Positions 18,069 to 26,883 of a stretch of DNA of 64,000 bases are shown piece by piece. Each line of letters opens with the position of its first letter. The first letter of the stretch is position 1. Both the position numbers and the translations under genes were made by a program. The notes beneath the pieces are model-generated. The model was given only the letters and a program-made list of their open reading frames with translations, did no database searches and was not told the DNA's origin. Origin of the DNA: an uncultured Winogradskyella sp. (GTDB taxonomy: Bacteria > Bacteroidota > Bacteroidia > Flavobacteriales > Flavobacteriaceae); contig NZ_CANLYI010000001.1 of assembly GCF_947495255.1 (NCBI RefSeq), forward strand, positions 62,001 to 126,000, in the 5' to 3' direction.

Positions 18069-18974
18069 TTAATAACCAGCAAACTTAAAGTTAAGCATCT
18101 GCTGCACATATTTATATAATTGTGGAAACTGAGAATTAAACTCATCTGGTGTTTCGATAAAATTTTCTAGCAATACAGCAAAAAATTCAAAATGATTGGT
18201 ATAAGCATATTCTCTAAAATATCTTGATGCTATTAAATCTTGCCTTACGACCTCATTATTCTGTAAAAACGTCGTTAGTTTCTTAAACCCTTGGTTAAAA
18301 ATATAACTACTAATATCATTATTCGTAGTTGCATTTAAATGAATAGCGTGGCCAAATTCATGTATTCCAAGATTAAGATTATCATTTCCTATTTCGTATC
18401 CATGTAAAAAGTCTTCCCAAGAAAATACAATAGCATTTAAACGCGGATTCGTTTCTCCCTTATGATATGCCTGGTTAATTTCAGAATAATAAGAACTAGG
18501 ATATATTATAACCCTACTTATTAAGTCTATTGAATGTTTTTTAAAACCAAAAGTGAGCATGGTAGCAGTTGCAGCGATTAAGACCTTCATATGGTCAGTT
18601 ACCACCAATTCTTGTTTTCCCACAAATTCATTATTATTGATAAAGACTTCTACTCTATGCTCAAAATAGATTTGATGCTTTTCCGATAATTTATTATAAA
18701 ATGAATGTTCTCTTTGTAAAATTGAACGGTGACTAGGCGATAATTCTTTTTTATACAAATAGAAATGATTCAACATTGGTTTATTATGCCTATTTGCATA
18801 CGAAACCTGCACCAAATTATACAATCTATAAAAAATAAAAATCACTATTAAAGCGATTAATACTGGAACAAAATAAAAGGTTAGTATTTCCGATTCCCTT
18901 ATTTCTTGCTCAGATTTTAATAGCATGCAGTAATCATTTAATATTATTTGTACTTTAAAGGTTAATCTATTCAA
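18069..18974 (-). CDS. Zinc-dependent peptidase of the MtfA (M90) family, membrane-anchored
   Basis: The protein has 301 residues. One N-terminal transmembrane helix (about residues 31-50) is followed by an MtfA-like domain with the zinc motif HEFGHAIH, preceded by LNLGI. Conserved context includes VLIAATATMLTFGF, VIIYPSSYYSE and EYAYTNHFEFFAVLLENF, whose Glu is the likely third ligand. E. coli MtfA is a cytosolic aminopeptidase that also titrates the repressor Mlc; the Bacteroidota forms are membrane-tethered with unknown substrates. An in-frame ATG at 18926 is an alternative start that still keeps the membrane helix. Confidence 0.82.
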   Translation of the reverse strand: MNRLTFKVQIILNDYCMLLKSEQEIRESEILTFYFVPVLIALIVIFIFYRLYNLVQVSYANRHNKPMLNHFYLYKKELSPSHRSILQREHSFYNKLSEKHQIYFEHRVEVFINNNEFVGKQELVVTDHMKVLIAATATMLTFGFKKHSIDLISRVIIYPSSYYSEINQAYHKGETNPRLNAIVFSWEDFLHGYEIGNDNLNLGIHEFGHAIHLNATTNNDISSYIFNQGFKKLTTFLQNNEVVRQDLIASRYFREYAYTNHFEFFAVLLENFIETPDEFNSQFPQLYKYVQQMLNFKFAGY

Positions 18975-19233
18975 CCTAGCACTGTTGAAATATATTTAAA
19001 ATTTGATTCAAACAAAACCAAAACCAATTATATATTATCACATTCTATTTCTTCTGGTTGTATTGAATATCTAAATATTTAAGAAATGGACATTTATTCA
19101 TTTTTTTACTTTAAGCCCTTTTCTACCTTATGATAATACAAACTTTAGATTCATTTAATCATAATCATTACATTTACTGCAGATTTCTAAATTCATATAA
19201 AAATCTCATTCTATTTATATTAAAACATACACT

Positions 19234-20823
19234 ATGAAAGTACGCGAACAGTTTATAATAATATCTATAACCGTAGTTTTAGCAATTATTGGTATTGCTG
19301 TCTTTTGGCAACCAATTTTATGGGCATTTTTACTAGTTGGACCTCTTGTAATAATGGGCATTTTTGATATTATGCAAACATCGCATACCATAAGAAGAAA
19401 CTTTCCATTATTAGGAAGATTTAGATATATACTAGAATCTATTAGACCGGAAATAATGCAATACTTTGTTGAGACTGACACTCAAGGAAGACCTTTAAAT
19501 AGAATTTTAAGATCTTTAATTTACCGCAGAGCAAAAGGCGAAAATGACACCGAACCGTTTGGAACACAAATGGATCTTTACCATTCTGGCTACGAATGGC
19601 TAGAACATTCTATGTATGCTAAACACAATCCTAAAGATATTGGAGAGTTTCCACGTTTAATTATTGGAGGTAAAGATTGTAAACAACCTTATTCTTCTAG
19701 TTTATTAAATATTTCTGCTATGAGTTTTGGCTCACTGAGTAAAAATGCTGTTCTAGCCTTAAACAAAGGTGCTAAAACAGGTAATTTTGCTCATAATACT
19801 GGTGAAGGAGGAATTAGTAGTTACCATTTAGAAAATGGAGGTGATTTAATATGGCAAGTAGGAACTGGTTACTTTGGCTGTAGAAAAGATGATGGTACAT
19901 TTAACGAAGTTACTTTTAGAGAAAACGCTACTAGACCAGAAGTTAAGATGATTGAAATTAAATTATCTCAAGGTGCAAAACCTGGACATGGCGGTATTTT
20001 ACCTGCTTCTAAAAACACAGAAGAAATTGCAAAAATAAGACACGTACAACCTGGTATCGCAGTACACTCGCCTCCTTCTCATTCTGCTTTTTCTGACCCA
20101 ATTCAGTTTATGTACTTTATTAAAAAGCTTAGAGAACTTTCTGACGGAAAACCAATCGGTTTCAAATTATGTTTAGGTAGAAAGCAGGAGTTTATGGATT
20201 TTTGTGAAGCCATGATATACACTGGTATTCAACCAGATTTTATCACTGTAGATGGTGGTGAAGGCGGAACAGGAGCAGCACCTGTTGAGTTTTCAAACTC
20301 TATGGGAATGCCATTGCGCGAGGGCTTAATTTTTGTACATGACACTTTAGTTGGTTTCAACCTAAGAAAAGACATCAAGGTCATTGTTGCGGGTAAAATA
20401 ATTACCGGATTCCACATGGCTAGAGCAATAGCCTTAGGTGCGGATGGCTGTAACAGTGCGCGTGCCATGATGCTCTCAATTGGCTGTATTCAGGCATTAC
20501 AATGTAATACTAACACTTGTCCCGTTGGTGTTGCAACCCAAAACGCATCATTAGTTAAAGGATTAGTTGTAGAAGATAAAGCACCAAGAGCAAAACGCTA
20601 TCACGAAGCAACAATACATAGCTTCTTAGAATTAGTTGCTGCAGCTGGTCTTAATAGTCCAAGTGAACTTACAAGAGACCATATTAGTAAAAGAGTTGGA
20701 CTTTATAATGTAAAAACATATCATGATATTTATCCTCCCATGAAGGAAGGTTCATTATTAAATATCGATACAATACCTGATGATTATAAGAAATTTTTTC
20801 AATTAACACGTATGATGAAATAG
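19234..20823 (+). CDS. FMN-binding glutamate synthase family protein, membrane-anchored
   Basis: The protein has 529 residues. Two N-terminal transmembrane helices (about 8-45) precede the central FMN domain of glutamate synthase. It shows NTGEGGISSYHLENGGDLIW, KPGHGGILPASKNTEEIA, VDGGEGGTGAAP and the Cys triplet region IGCIQALQCNTNTCPVGVAT that binds a 3Fe-4S cluster in GltB. It lacks the glutaminase domain and GltD-type partner. These stand-alone proteins are widespread, and their physiological reaction is not established; a membrane-bound amino-acid or archaeal-type glutamate synthase role is possible. It is monocistronic by spacing. Confidence 0.85.
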   Translation: MKVREQFIIISITVVLAIIGIAVFWQPILWAFLLVGPLVIMGIFDIMQTSHTIRRNFPLLGRFRYILESIRPEIMQYFVETDTQGRPLNRILRSLIYRRAKGENDTEPFGTQMDLYHSGYEWLEHSMYAKHNPKDIGEFPRLIIGGKDCKQPYSSSLLNISAMSFGSLSKNAVLALNKGAKTGNFAHNTGEGGISSYHLENGGDLIWQVGTGYFGCRKDDGTFNEVTFRENATRPEVKMIEIKLSQGAKPGHGGILPASKNTEEIAKIRHVQPGIAVHSPPSHSAFSDPIQFMYFIKKLRELSDGKPIGFKLCLGRKQEFMDFCEAMIYTGIQPDFITVDGGEGGTGAAPVEFSNSMGMPLREGLIFVHDTLVGFNLRKDIKVIVAGKIITGFHMARAIALGADGCNSARAMMLSIGCIQALQCNTNTCPVGVATQNASLVKGLVVEDKAPRAKRYHEATIHSFLELVAAAGLNSPSELTRDHISKRVGLYNVKTYHDIYPPMKEGSLLNIDTIPDDYKKFFQLTRMMK

Positions 20824-20926
20824 TATAAATACGAAGTGATTCTACTTTAGCTTTTTTATTTTTTTTTGCAATACTTTATTGAATAATATAAAACGCGTAT
20901 TAAGTTAAGCATCGCCATTCTAATCG

Positions 20927-20934
20927 TATCTTTG
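20927..20934 (+). promoter_or_regulatory. Promoter -7 box of the FUSC gene
   Basis: TATCTTTG is a perfect TAnnTTTG match and predicts transcription from about 20941. That is only some 10-20 bases before where the FUSC protein should begin by homology, so the mRNA would have a very short leader. No clear -33 TTG is seen. Confidence 0.5.
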
Positions 20935-21056
20935 TACTGAACTTTAAAATCATAAATCGTATTTTAAATTTTATATCTAAACACGCCAAAGAGTTATTAG
21001 AATTCTTTAAAAGTACAAGTTTCTCAAAAGCTGTATTAATTGGTATTGCCGTTACT

Positions 21057-23177
21057 GTGCCTATTGTTTTAGGAATTGCAACCAATCATCTAGAAATAGG
21101 CCTTGCATTATGTTTTGGTGCCTTTTGGTGTTCACCAAGTGATATCAGCGGAAACTTAAGACACAAGCAAATAGGCATTTTGTTTTCATCAGTCTTAGTC
21201 ATTATAATTAGCTTTATTGGAGGTTATCTCAATATTCCAAATTTCTTCCTCTTCCCAATTTTAGGCTTCTTAACTTTTTGTATCGCTTTTATTTCAATTT
21301 ATGGATTTAGAGCTTCATTAATTAGCTTTTCTGGCTTACTAGCTTTAGTCTTAAGTTTTGCTCACACTTTAGAAAGTCTTGAAGTATACCAGTACGCCAT
21401 ATTGATTGGTGTTGGTGGACTCTGGTATTTAGTTCTATCCACGTTATGGTTTTATATTAACCCAAAAGCGCAAACGGAAGAAACACTTGCTGCTATTTTT
21501 TTACGGACTGCCGATTTTTTAGATACAAGAAGAGAACTTATTGGAGAGCAACCTAATAGAGATAAACTTCAAATAGAACTTTTAAATCTTCAAGCTGAAT
21601 TAACCGAACATCATGAAACATTGCGAGAGATACTCATTCTATCTCGTAAAAGTTCAGGGAAATCTAATTACCAAAGTAGACGATTATTAGTATTTGCACA
21701 ATTAATAGAAATATTAGAAACTGCGATTGCAAATCCTGTAAACTACAATAAAATGGATGATTTGTTTGAAGAACATCCTGAGTTTAAAGCTGATTTTCAG
21801 AATTTAATTTCAGAGTTATCAAATCAACTACGTTCCATTGGTGAAAACTTAAACAAATCACACCAATTCACCTCTAACAAAATACTTTCCTTAGCATTTA
21901 AAACGATTGAGAAAGACATTTTAAAATTTAAAAATGAAAATAATCTTGAAGATTATGAACGCTATTTAATGCTGCACAACTTATTAGATTATCAAAAAGA
22001 CCAGTTTGAAAAACTTAAAAAGATAAAATGGTTATTAGGAAATCCGGAACTATCTTCAGACGACTACATAAAAAACGACAAACTGAAAAGATTTATAGAA
22101 TCTAGAGATTACAACCCAAAATTAATACTTAGAAACCTGAGTATTAGGTCTACTATTTTTAAACATTCTTTAAGATTAGCTATTGCTGTAATGTTTGGAT
22201 ATGCCTTTGGACTGTTCTTCGATTTTCAGAATCCATATTGGATTATACTTACGATAATAGTAATAATGAGGCCAAGTTATGGACTTACAAAAGAACGTTC
22301 TAAAAACCGTATTATAGGCACACTTATTGGAGCGGCATTAGCAACTGGTTTAGTCTTTATTATAACCAACCCTTACATCTATGGTGCTTTAGGTGTATTA
22401 TCTATAGTTATCGCTTTTTCAATGGTACAGAAAAACTACAAAGCCTCTGCTACCTTTATTACTTTAAGTGTTATTTTTATATACGCCATTCTAGAACCTA
22501 ACATTCTAAAGGTTATTCAATTTAGAGTTTTAGATACTGTAATAGGTGCCTTAATTTCATATGCTGCAATGCGATGGCTTTTACCTGCTTGGTCTTACAC
22601 TGAAATTGGCGACCACATAAAAGATAGCTTAAAAGCGAATGCTGTATTTTTTAAATCCATTACTAACTTTTACCAAAAAAAAGGTCCTATACCTACAAGT
22701 TTAAAAATTAATAGAAAGGAAGCATTTTTACAAATGTCTAATTTAAGTTCTGCATTTCAGCGTATGGCACAAGAGCCAGAATCTAAACAAAATCATATTG
22801 ACGATATTTACCAACTTGTAGTTATAAACCATAGTTTCTTAGCCTCTTTAGCGTCATTGAGTGCGTATGCCCAAAACAATAAGACATCTGAGGCATCGGC
22901 AGATTTTAGCTTAATAGCCGAAAGGATTAATAAGAATTTAGACAAAGCATGTGATCTGTTAACAATTATTAGTTTTAAAGATTCTGAAACCAATAATTCA
23001 ACTTTTAAACCAGAACCGTTTAAATTCCCTGCTAATCTTATAACTAATGATAGTATTTTAGAATCAAATAACGAGAGAACTCACAAAGAAGCGCACTTAG
23101 TTTGGGAACAATTATATTGGCTGTATAGTTTGAGTGAAAAGATGATAAAGCTAACCTCTAAGTTTAAAGCCAATTAA
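21057..23177 (+). CDS. FUSC-family membrane protein (YccS-like), start codon unresolved
   Basis: The protein has 706 residues from GTG 21057. It has two sets of hydrophobic helices (about residues 1-115 and 375-500), each followed by a soluble helical region. Motifs include IGLALCFGAFWCSPSDISGN and NPYWIILTIIVIMRPSYGLT; the latter is the YccS/FusC signature of aromatic-acid or inner-membrane efflux relatives. The frame stays open back to 20904 and encodes a well-conserved N-terminus (HAKELLEFFKSTSFSKAVLI) upstream of GTG 21057, which falls inside the first helix. There is no ATG, GTG or TTG in 20904-21056, so the true start is probably non-canonical (for example ATA 20952, ATC 20949 or ATT 20961). 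Confidence 0.82.
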   Translation: MPIVLGIATNHLEIGLALCFGAFWCSPSDISGNLRHKQIGILFSSVLVIIISFIGGYLNIPNFFLFPILGFLTFCIAFISIYGFRASLISFSGLLALVLSFAHTLESLEVYQYAILIGVGGLWYLVLSTLWFYINPKAQTEETLAAIFLRTADFLDTRRELIGEQPNRDKLQIELLNLQAELTEHHETLREILILSRKSSGKSNYQSRRLLVFAQLIEILETAIANPVNYNKMDDLFEEHPEFKADFQNLISELSNQLRSIGENLNKSHQFTSNKILSLAFKTIEKDILKFKNENNLEDYERYLMLHNLLDYQKDQFEKLKKIKWLLGNPELSSDDYIKNDKLKRFIESRDYNPKLILRNLSIRSTIFKHSLRLAIAVMFGYAFGLFFDFQNPYWIILTIIVIMRPSYGLTKERSKNRIIGTLIGAALATGLVFIITNPYIYGALGVLSIVIAFSMVQKNYKASATFITLSVIFIYAILEPNILKVIQFRVLDTVIGALISYAAMRWLLPAWSYTEIGDHIKDSLKANAVFFKSITNFYQKKGPIPTSLKINRKEAFLQMSNLSSAFQRMAQEPESKQNHIDDIYQLVVINHSFLASLASLSAYAQNNKTSEASADFSLIAERINKNLDKACDLLTIISFKDSETNNSTFKPEPFKFPANLITNDSILESNNERTHKEAHLVWEQLYWLYSLSEKMIKLTSKFKAN

Positions 23178-23215
23178 CAATTTCTCCAATTACTTTTAAG
23201 ACTAAAAAACAGGTT

Positions 23216-23257
23216 AAAAAAGCTTCTTTCAAATATAATTTTGAAAGAAGCTTTTTT
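23216..23257. terminator. Bidirectional intrinsic terminator
   Basis: A perfect 13-bp stem AGCTTCTTTCAAA / TTTGAAAGAAGCT is flanked by A5 and T5 runs, between the convergent FUSC gene and the 23262 gene. It ends four bases before that gene's stop codon. Confidence 0.9.
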
Positions 23258-23261
23258 ATGA

Positions 23262-23795
23262 TTAACTGACAGCGACAGTTAACTCTTTTTGCTTTTCTAC
23301 TGTCTTTACATCTTCTTTAGGTGTCAAAACTTCATTTAAAAATTTGTGCCATTCTTCTGCAACTACCAGCTCATCATTTAAAATCATTTCATCATAGTTA
23401 AAGAACTCAATACTGATAACCCTATTATGGTTGTTATTAAAAAAGGCCAAGCCTATTTTTTCAATGACATCATAATGTTTCGATTTATCCTTAACACGTT
23501 TAGTTTCTTTTATTGGTTTACAAAAACTAACAGACTTTAAATCTACAACCTTAGCACAAGCGTCTGACTTATTTTTTCTGTAAAAAAATAGTTTTTGATT
23601 TGTAGTATCTACACCAATTGCGAAGTTACCATGTACTTCAACTTTATGAAATTTACAATTGTTTTGCGTTGCTTCCGCCTCAAGCGCTTTACGTAATTCC
23701 GCTACTTTTTTCTTGTTTCCACCTAGAAATAATGCAAAAGGCATTATTACAATAGCAATGATAATAGCTTGGATAATAATTAATCCTATACTCAT
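23262..23795 (-). CDS. Membrane-anchored protein of unknown function
   Basis: Not recognised. The 177 residues include one N-terminal transmembrane helix (MSIGLIIIQAIIIAIVIMPF) and then a soluble domain. That domain resembles a PH-like or small beta-barrel sheet: VEVHGNFAIGVDTTNQKLFF, an arginine/lysine patch, then IEKIGLAFFNNNHNRVISIE and VVAEEWHKFLNEVL. Three cysteines are scattered, with no metal motif. The soluble part is probably cytosolic given the basic residues after the helix. It is followed by a strong terminator and preceded, 38 bases upstream of its ATG, by a palindrome. Confidence 0.6.
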   Translation of the reverse strand: MSIGLIIIQAIIIAIVIMPFALFLGGNKKKVAELRKALEAEATQNNCKFHKVEVHGNFAIGVDTTNQKLFFYRKNKSDACAKVVDLKSVSFCKPIKETKRVKDKSKHYDVIEKIGLAFFNNNHNRVISIEFFNYDEMILNDELVVAEEWHKFLNEVLTPKEDVKTVEKQKELTVAVS

Positions 23796-23833
23796 AATAT
23801 TTGTTTTTGATAAAATTTAAAATGTAATAATTG

Positions 23834-23854
23834 ATATGGTATAGCTTACCATAT
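23834..23854. promoter_or_regulatory. Perfect palindrome upstream of the 23262-23795 gene
   Basis: ATATGGTA-tagct-TACCATAT is an 8-bp-arm inverted repeat between two minus-strand genes. A second inverted repeat AACATC...GATGTT follows at about 23859-23878. There is no T run, so it is more likely an operator than a terminator. The binding protein is unknown. Confidence 0.4.
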
Positions 23855-23889
23855 TACAACATCACTAACTGCGATGTTTTACATCCATT

Positions 23890-24261
23890 TTACCAAAAAG
23901 AGTGAAAAGGAAAAAGGATTTCCTTTAAATAAAAGTGATTAAAACTATTGTGCTCTGCCCTGACAAACTGAGATTTTTGTAATGCAGTAAAACAATTACT
24001 TAGACAGAGAATCGCAACATTATTCAATGTATTTTCTTCAGACTGAGAAGGCTCTCTATCTACATTAGATACTACACTAAAATCTTTTGTTTGCAAGTCA
24101 AAGAAAAGACGATGTGAAGTTTCAATACTATAGACTTCATCTGAAGTTTCTATGCTGACTGAATGTTCTAAATCACTATTTAATAACTGAGAATCGCAAG
24201 CGTGAACAGAATTGCCCAAGCCTACTAAAATCAATATAATATTAAAAAGTGTTTTTAACAT
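23890..24261 (-). CDS. Small secreted protein of unknown function
   Basis: Not recognised. The 123 residues begin with a signal peptide (MLKTLFNIILILVGLGNSVH) whose cleavage would leave a mature protein starting near ACDSQ. The mature part is acidic (SIETSDEVYSIETSH) and contains CLSNC, possibly a disulfide or metal pair, with an aromatic C-terminus ending FPFHSFW. No domain is visible. It is upstream of and co-oriented with another unknown gene. The reading frame is clean but conservation cannot be judged here. Confidence 0.5.
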   Translation of the reverse strand: MLKTLFNIILILVGLGNSVHACDSQLLNSDLEHSVSIETSDEVYSIETSHRLFFDLQTKDFSVVSNVDREPSQSEENTLNNVAILCLSNCFTALQKSQFVRAEHNSFNHFYLKEILFPFHSFW

Positions 24262-24440
24262 TTCTACTCTAATTAAGAATACAAAGTAAATTTATAATTT
24301 TGAAATAATTTGTGAGTTAAATGCTAAATGAATGTTAAAAATATAACATTAGGTCCTTTATCAGTTAGCTAACTTTTATAGGCTTGTAAATTTTACTTAT
24401 ATTCTATTTCATCATATTATTTTATCCAAATCAAAATTAA

Positions 24441-25319
24441 ATGAAAACCAATAAAACGTTTAATATAATACTGATTCTGATTCTATTTACCGGAATCGCA
24501 TTGTTTTTTCTAAGTTTAAAATCTAATAGAATAAAACAAAATGATGGTATAATTGAATCAGAAACCTTCCATAATTACAATATCAAAAACACGTATAAGC
24601 TTCCAAAAATTCTTAATGAAGTCAGTGGTATTGTATGGCTAACTTATAATACTTTCGCATGTATACAAGATGAGGATGGCTCTATTTTTATTTACAACAC
24701 TGAAAACAGTAGAATAACTAGTGAAATCAAATTTGCTAGTAAAGGCGATTATGAAGCTATTGCAATTAATAATGAAGACGCTTACGTATTACGTAGTGAT
24801 GGTTTAATTTATGAAATAAAACAATACCTCTCAGACCACCCTAAAATATTTAAAATAGTAACGCCTTTCAAATCACACAACAATATGGAGAGCCTAACTT
24901 ACGACAAGCAAAAAAACCAATTACTCATTACTCCTAAAGAATACGATTTAGGTAAAAAACATATAAAAAGTATTTATAAAATTCCATTACTCACTAAACA
25001 AATGGATTCTATTCCTATTGTAAAAATTGATTTGAAAGCAGATATATTAAAAGATTTTAAGGAGAAAAAGATACATGAAACTTTATGTCCATCTGATATT
25101 GCAATTCACCCAAAAACTAAAGACATTTATGTATTAGAAGGTAGAAATCCAAAGCTTCTTATTTTAAATAGAGAAGGTAATATTCTTAATGCTTTTGAAT
25201 TAGACAAACACAAATTCGCCCAACCAGAAGGTATTACTTTTAGTGATGATGGACGCCTATTTATTTCTAATGAAGCCAATGATGATAGTGCAAATATTTT
25301 AGAAGTAGAGTTAAAATAG
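24441..25319 (+). CDS. SdiA-regulated/YjiK-like beta-propeller protein
   Basis: The protein has 292 residues. One N-terminal hydrophobic segment (NIILILILFTGIALFFLSL) is followed by an SdiA-regulated (YjiK) domain of the six-bladed propeller type: LPKILNEVSGIVWL, FIYNTENSRITSEIKF, KGDYEAIAINNEDAYVLRSD, YVLEGRNPKLLILNREGNIL, FAQPEGITFSDDGRLFISNE. It is likely periplasmic or membrane-anchored. The family is linked to envelope or quorum-related expression in enterobacteria, but its activity is unknown. It is divergent from the small secreted protein and followed by a two-tier hairpin. Confidence 0.78.
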   Translation: MKTNKTFNIILILILFTGIALFFLSLKSNRIKQNDGIIESETFHNYNIKNTYKLPKILNEVSGIVWLTYNTFACIQDEDGSIFIYNTENSRITSEIKFASKGDYEAIAINNEDAYVLRSDGLIYEIKQYLSDHPKIFKIVTPFKSHNNMESLTYDKQKNQLLITPKEYDLGKKHIKSIYKIPLLTKQMDSIPIVKIDLKADILKDFKEKKIHETLCPSDIAIHPKTKDIYVLEGRNPKLLILNREGNILNAFELDKHKFAQPEGITFSDDGRLFISNEANDDSANILEVELK

Positions 25320-25360
25320 CTTTACACGATTGCTGCGCATCCTCTAAAACTCCGCTTTGA

Positions 25361-25420
25361 AAATAGTTTCAACAAAAAAACGCTCAAGCAAGCTTGGCGT
25401 TTTTTCTTTTGAAACTATTT
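25361..25420. terminator. Two-tier intrinsic terminator
   Basis: An outer stem AAATAGTTTC / GAAACTATTT (25361-25370 and 25411-25420) encloses an inner stem AAAAAACGC / GCGTTTTTT (25375-25383 and 25397-25405) ending in a T run. It follows the YjiK-like gene. Confidence 0.75.
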
Positions 25421-25681
25421 ATTCGTGACCTCGAAGGGACAGAGTTCAAACTTTTTGAAGGAAGATATTGACTTAATTATCTCAAAATCAATATAAATCA
25501 AAACTCACCCTTATTACTTCGAACCCAAGAGTTTATTAGAATTGTTAATTTTGATTTTATTTTTGTAATCACATTGTCGTACAGTAATTTCTAAAAAAAT
25601 CAAATATATGGTTGTTGAAATTGATAATGCTCAAGGGATAAAGTGGTTCTCGTTATAAATTGATATTCGTTAAAGCCTGTA
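25421..25681. other. Non-coding spacer between terminator and serine hydrolase
   Basis: No gene is seen. Its right end, GTTATAAATTGATATTC followed by GTTAAAGCC (25669-25677), faintly resembles the boundary of the repeats at 50523-55383: a GTTR.. core next to the 3' end of a minus-strand gene. There is no palindromic body, so this is recorded only as a weak relic candidate. Confidence 0.3.
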
Positions 25682-26728
25682 TTATTTTGCTCTATTTTCC
25701 TCAACAATTCTAACCACTCTATTTATCATTATTTCTGACAAATTCCACAGTAATAAATCCTCATCAGTTGTATTATTAAAAAGAATTACTACAGTGTCTA
25801 TATTGTTATGATATTCTGTAAAGCTCTGATATCCTGGAACCCATCCAGAATGTTCATATTCATAAATTTCAGAATAGATTTTCCGTTCTCGTTCTTTGAA
25901 TATAGAACCATCGTTTAATGCTCTCAAAAATATACCAACATCTTCCGCAGTAGCCAGCATACCGAATTCTTTCTCTTTTAAATCAGGTTCATAGCCAACG
26001 TAGTAACCACTCATCACATCCTCTATATCTACCTCGCTTAACGAGAAGAATGTATTATTCAGTTCGAGTGGTACTAAAATTTGCTCTTTGATATATTGAT
26101 GATGATTATACCCCACCGTATTGTCAATAAGTAAACCAAGGAGTAAATAATTTGTATTTGAATAGCTATAGTCTTCTCCTGGTTCAAACAGCGCGGGTGT
26201 ATCCAATACTAATGCTAACGATTCCTCAGCACTATCAGGTGGGTTTTCCCAGTAACCTCCACTGTCTGTAAAATTTGGAATCCCGCTTCGATGTTGTACC
26301 ATCATTTTTAGAGTTATTCTATCTGCATTTTCAATCCTACCTAGCAATTCAGGGAAATAATCAGCAAGGGTTTTATCTAGTGACAATCTGTTATCATTAA
26401 CCAACTTAGAAATGGAAACCGCTACATATAACTTGCTAATACTAGCTATTTTAAATAGTGCATTGGGTTTAGCAGGTATTTTATGTTCTCGATTGTGCCA
26501 ACCACCTGTATAAAATTCTGGTTGTTTCCCTGCCTCATCTACATAAACAATCATACCATCCAAACCGTGACTTATTGCTTGGTCAACTTGTTCTTGAACA
26601 GTATCTGGCAATGGTAATATCCAAGCTTTCACTAAAATCCAAGGCACAAACCACAAGGAAATTGCAGTACCTGTGAACAAGGCTATCCTGATTATAATTT
26701 TTTTATTTCGTTTTTTAGAATTAAGCAT
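25682..26728 (-). CDS. Beta-lactamase-fold serine hydrolase (class C/PBP-like)
   Basis: The protein has 348 residues. An N-terminal hydrophobic segment (residues 9-35) puts the domain outside the cytoplasm. The catalytic motifs of the S12 family are present: S-x-x-K as IASISKLYVA, Y-x-N as DYSYSNTNYLLLG, and a C-terminal HSG in YEHSGWVPGY. Likely substrates are D-Ala-D-Ala-type peptides or esters, but the family is too broad to name one. Two further members lie at 39585 and 42255, not close copies. It stands alone, upstream of the cyclase gene on the same strand. Confidence 0.82.
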   Translation of the reverse strand: MLNSKKRNKKIIIRIALFTGTAISLWFVPWILVKAWILPLPDTVQEQVDQAISHGLDGMIVYVDEAGKQPEFYTGGWHNREHKIPAKPNALFKIASISKLYVAVSISKLVNDNRLSLDKTLADYFPELLGRIENADRITLKMMVQHRSGIPNFTDSGGYWENPPDSAEESLALVLDTPALFEPGEDYSYSNTNYLLLGLLIDNTVGYNHHQYIKEQILVPLELNNTFFSLSEVDIEDVMSGYYVGYEPDLKEKEFGMLATAEDVGIFLRALNDGSIFKERERKIYSEIYEYEHSGWVPGYQSFTEYHNNIDTVVILFNNTTDEDLLLWNLSEIMINRVVRIVEENRAK

Positions 26729-26883
26729 AGATAGTAAAGTTATAATTATTGCTCATTTTTAGGAAGTATTATTCGTAACACAGTTCAGAAAAGTTCAGGG
26801 TTTCAAAGTTTATGTTTGGAAATATGATCCTATTATATACAACATAAAAATACTATTTGTTTTCTTGATTAATTTTATGCGTT

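Noticed and set aside
25669..25677. GTTAAAGCC next to the 3' end of the serine hydrolase as another cassette boundary
   Set aside because: It matches the 5' edge of the metallo-hydrolase unit (TTAAAGCC) but has no palindromic body, and the word is short enough to occur by chance.
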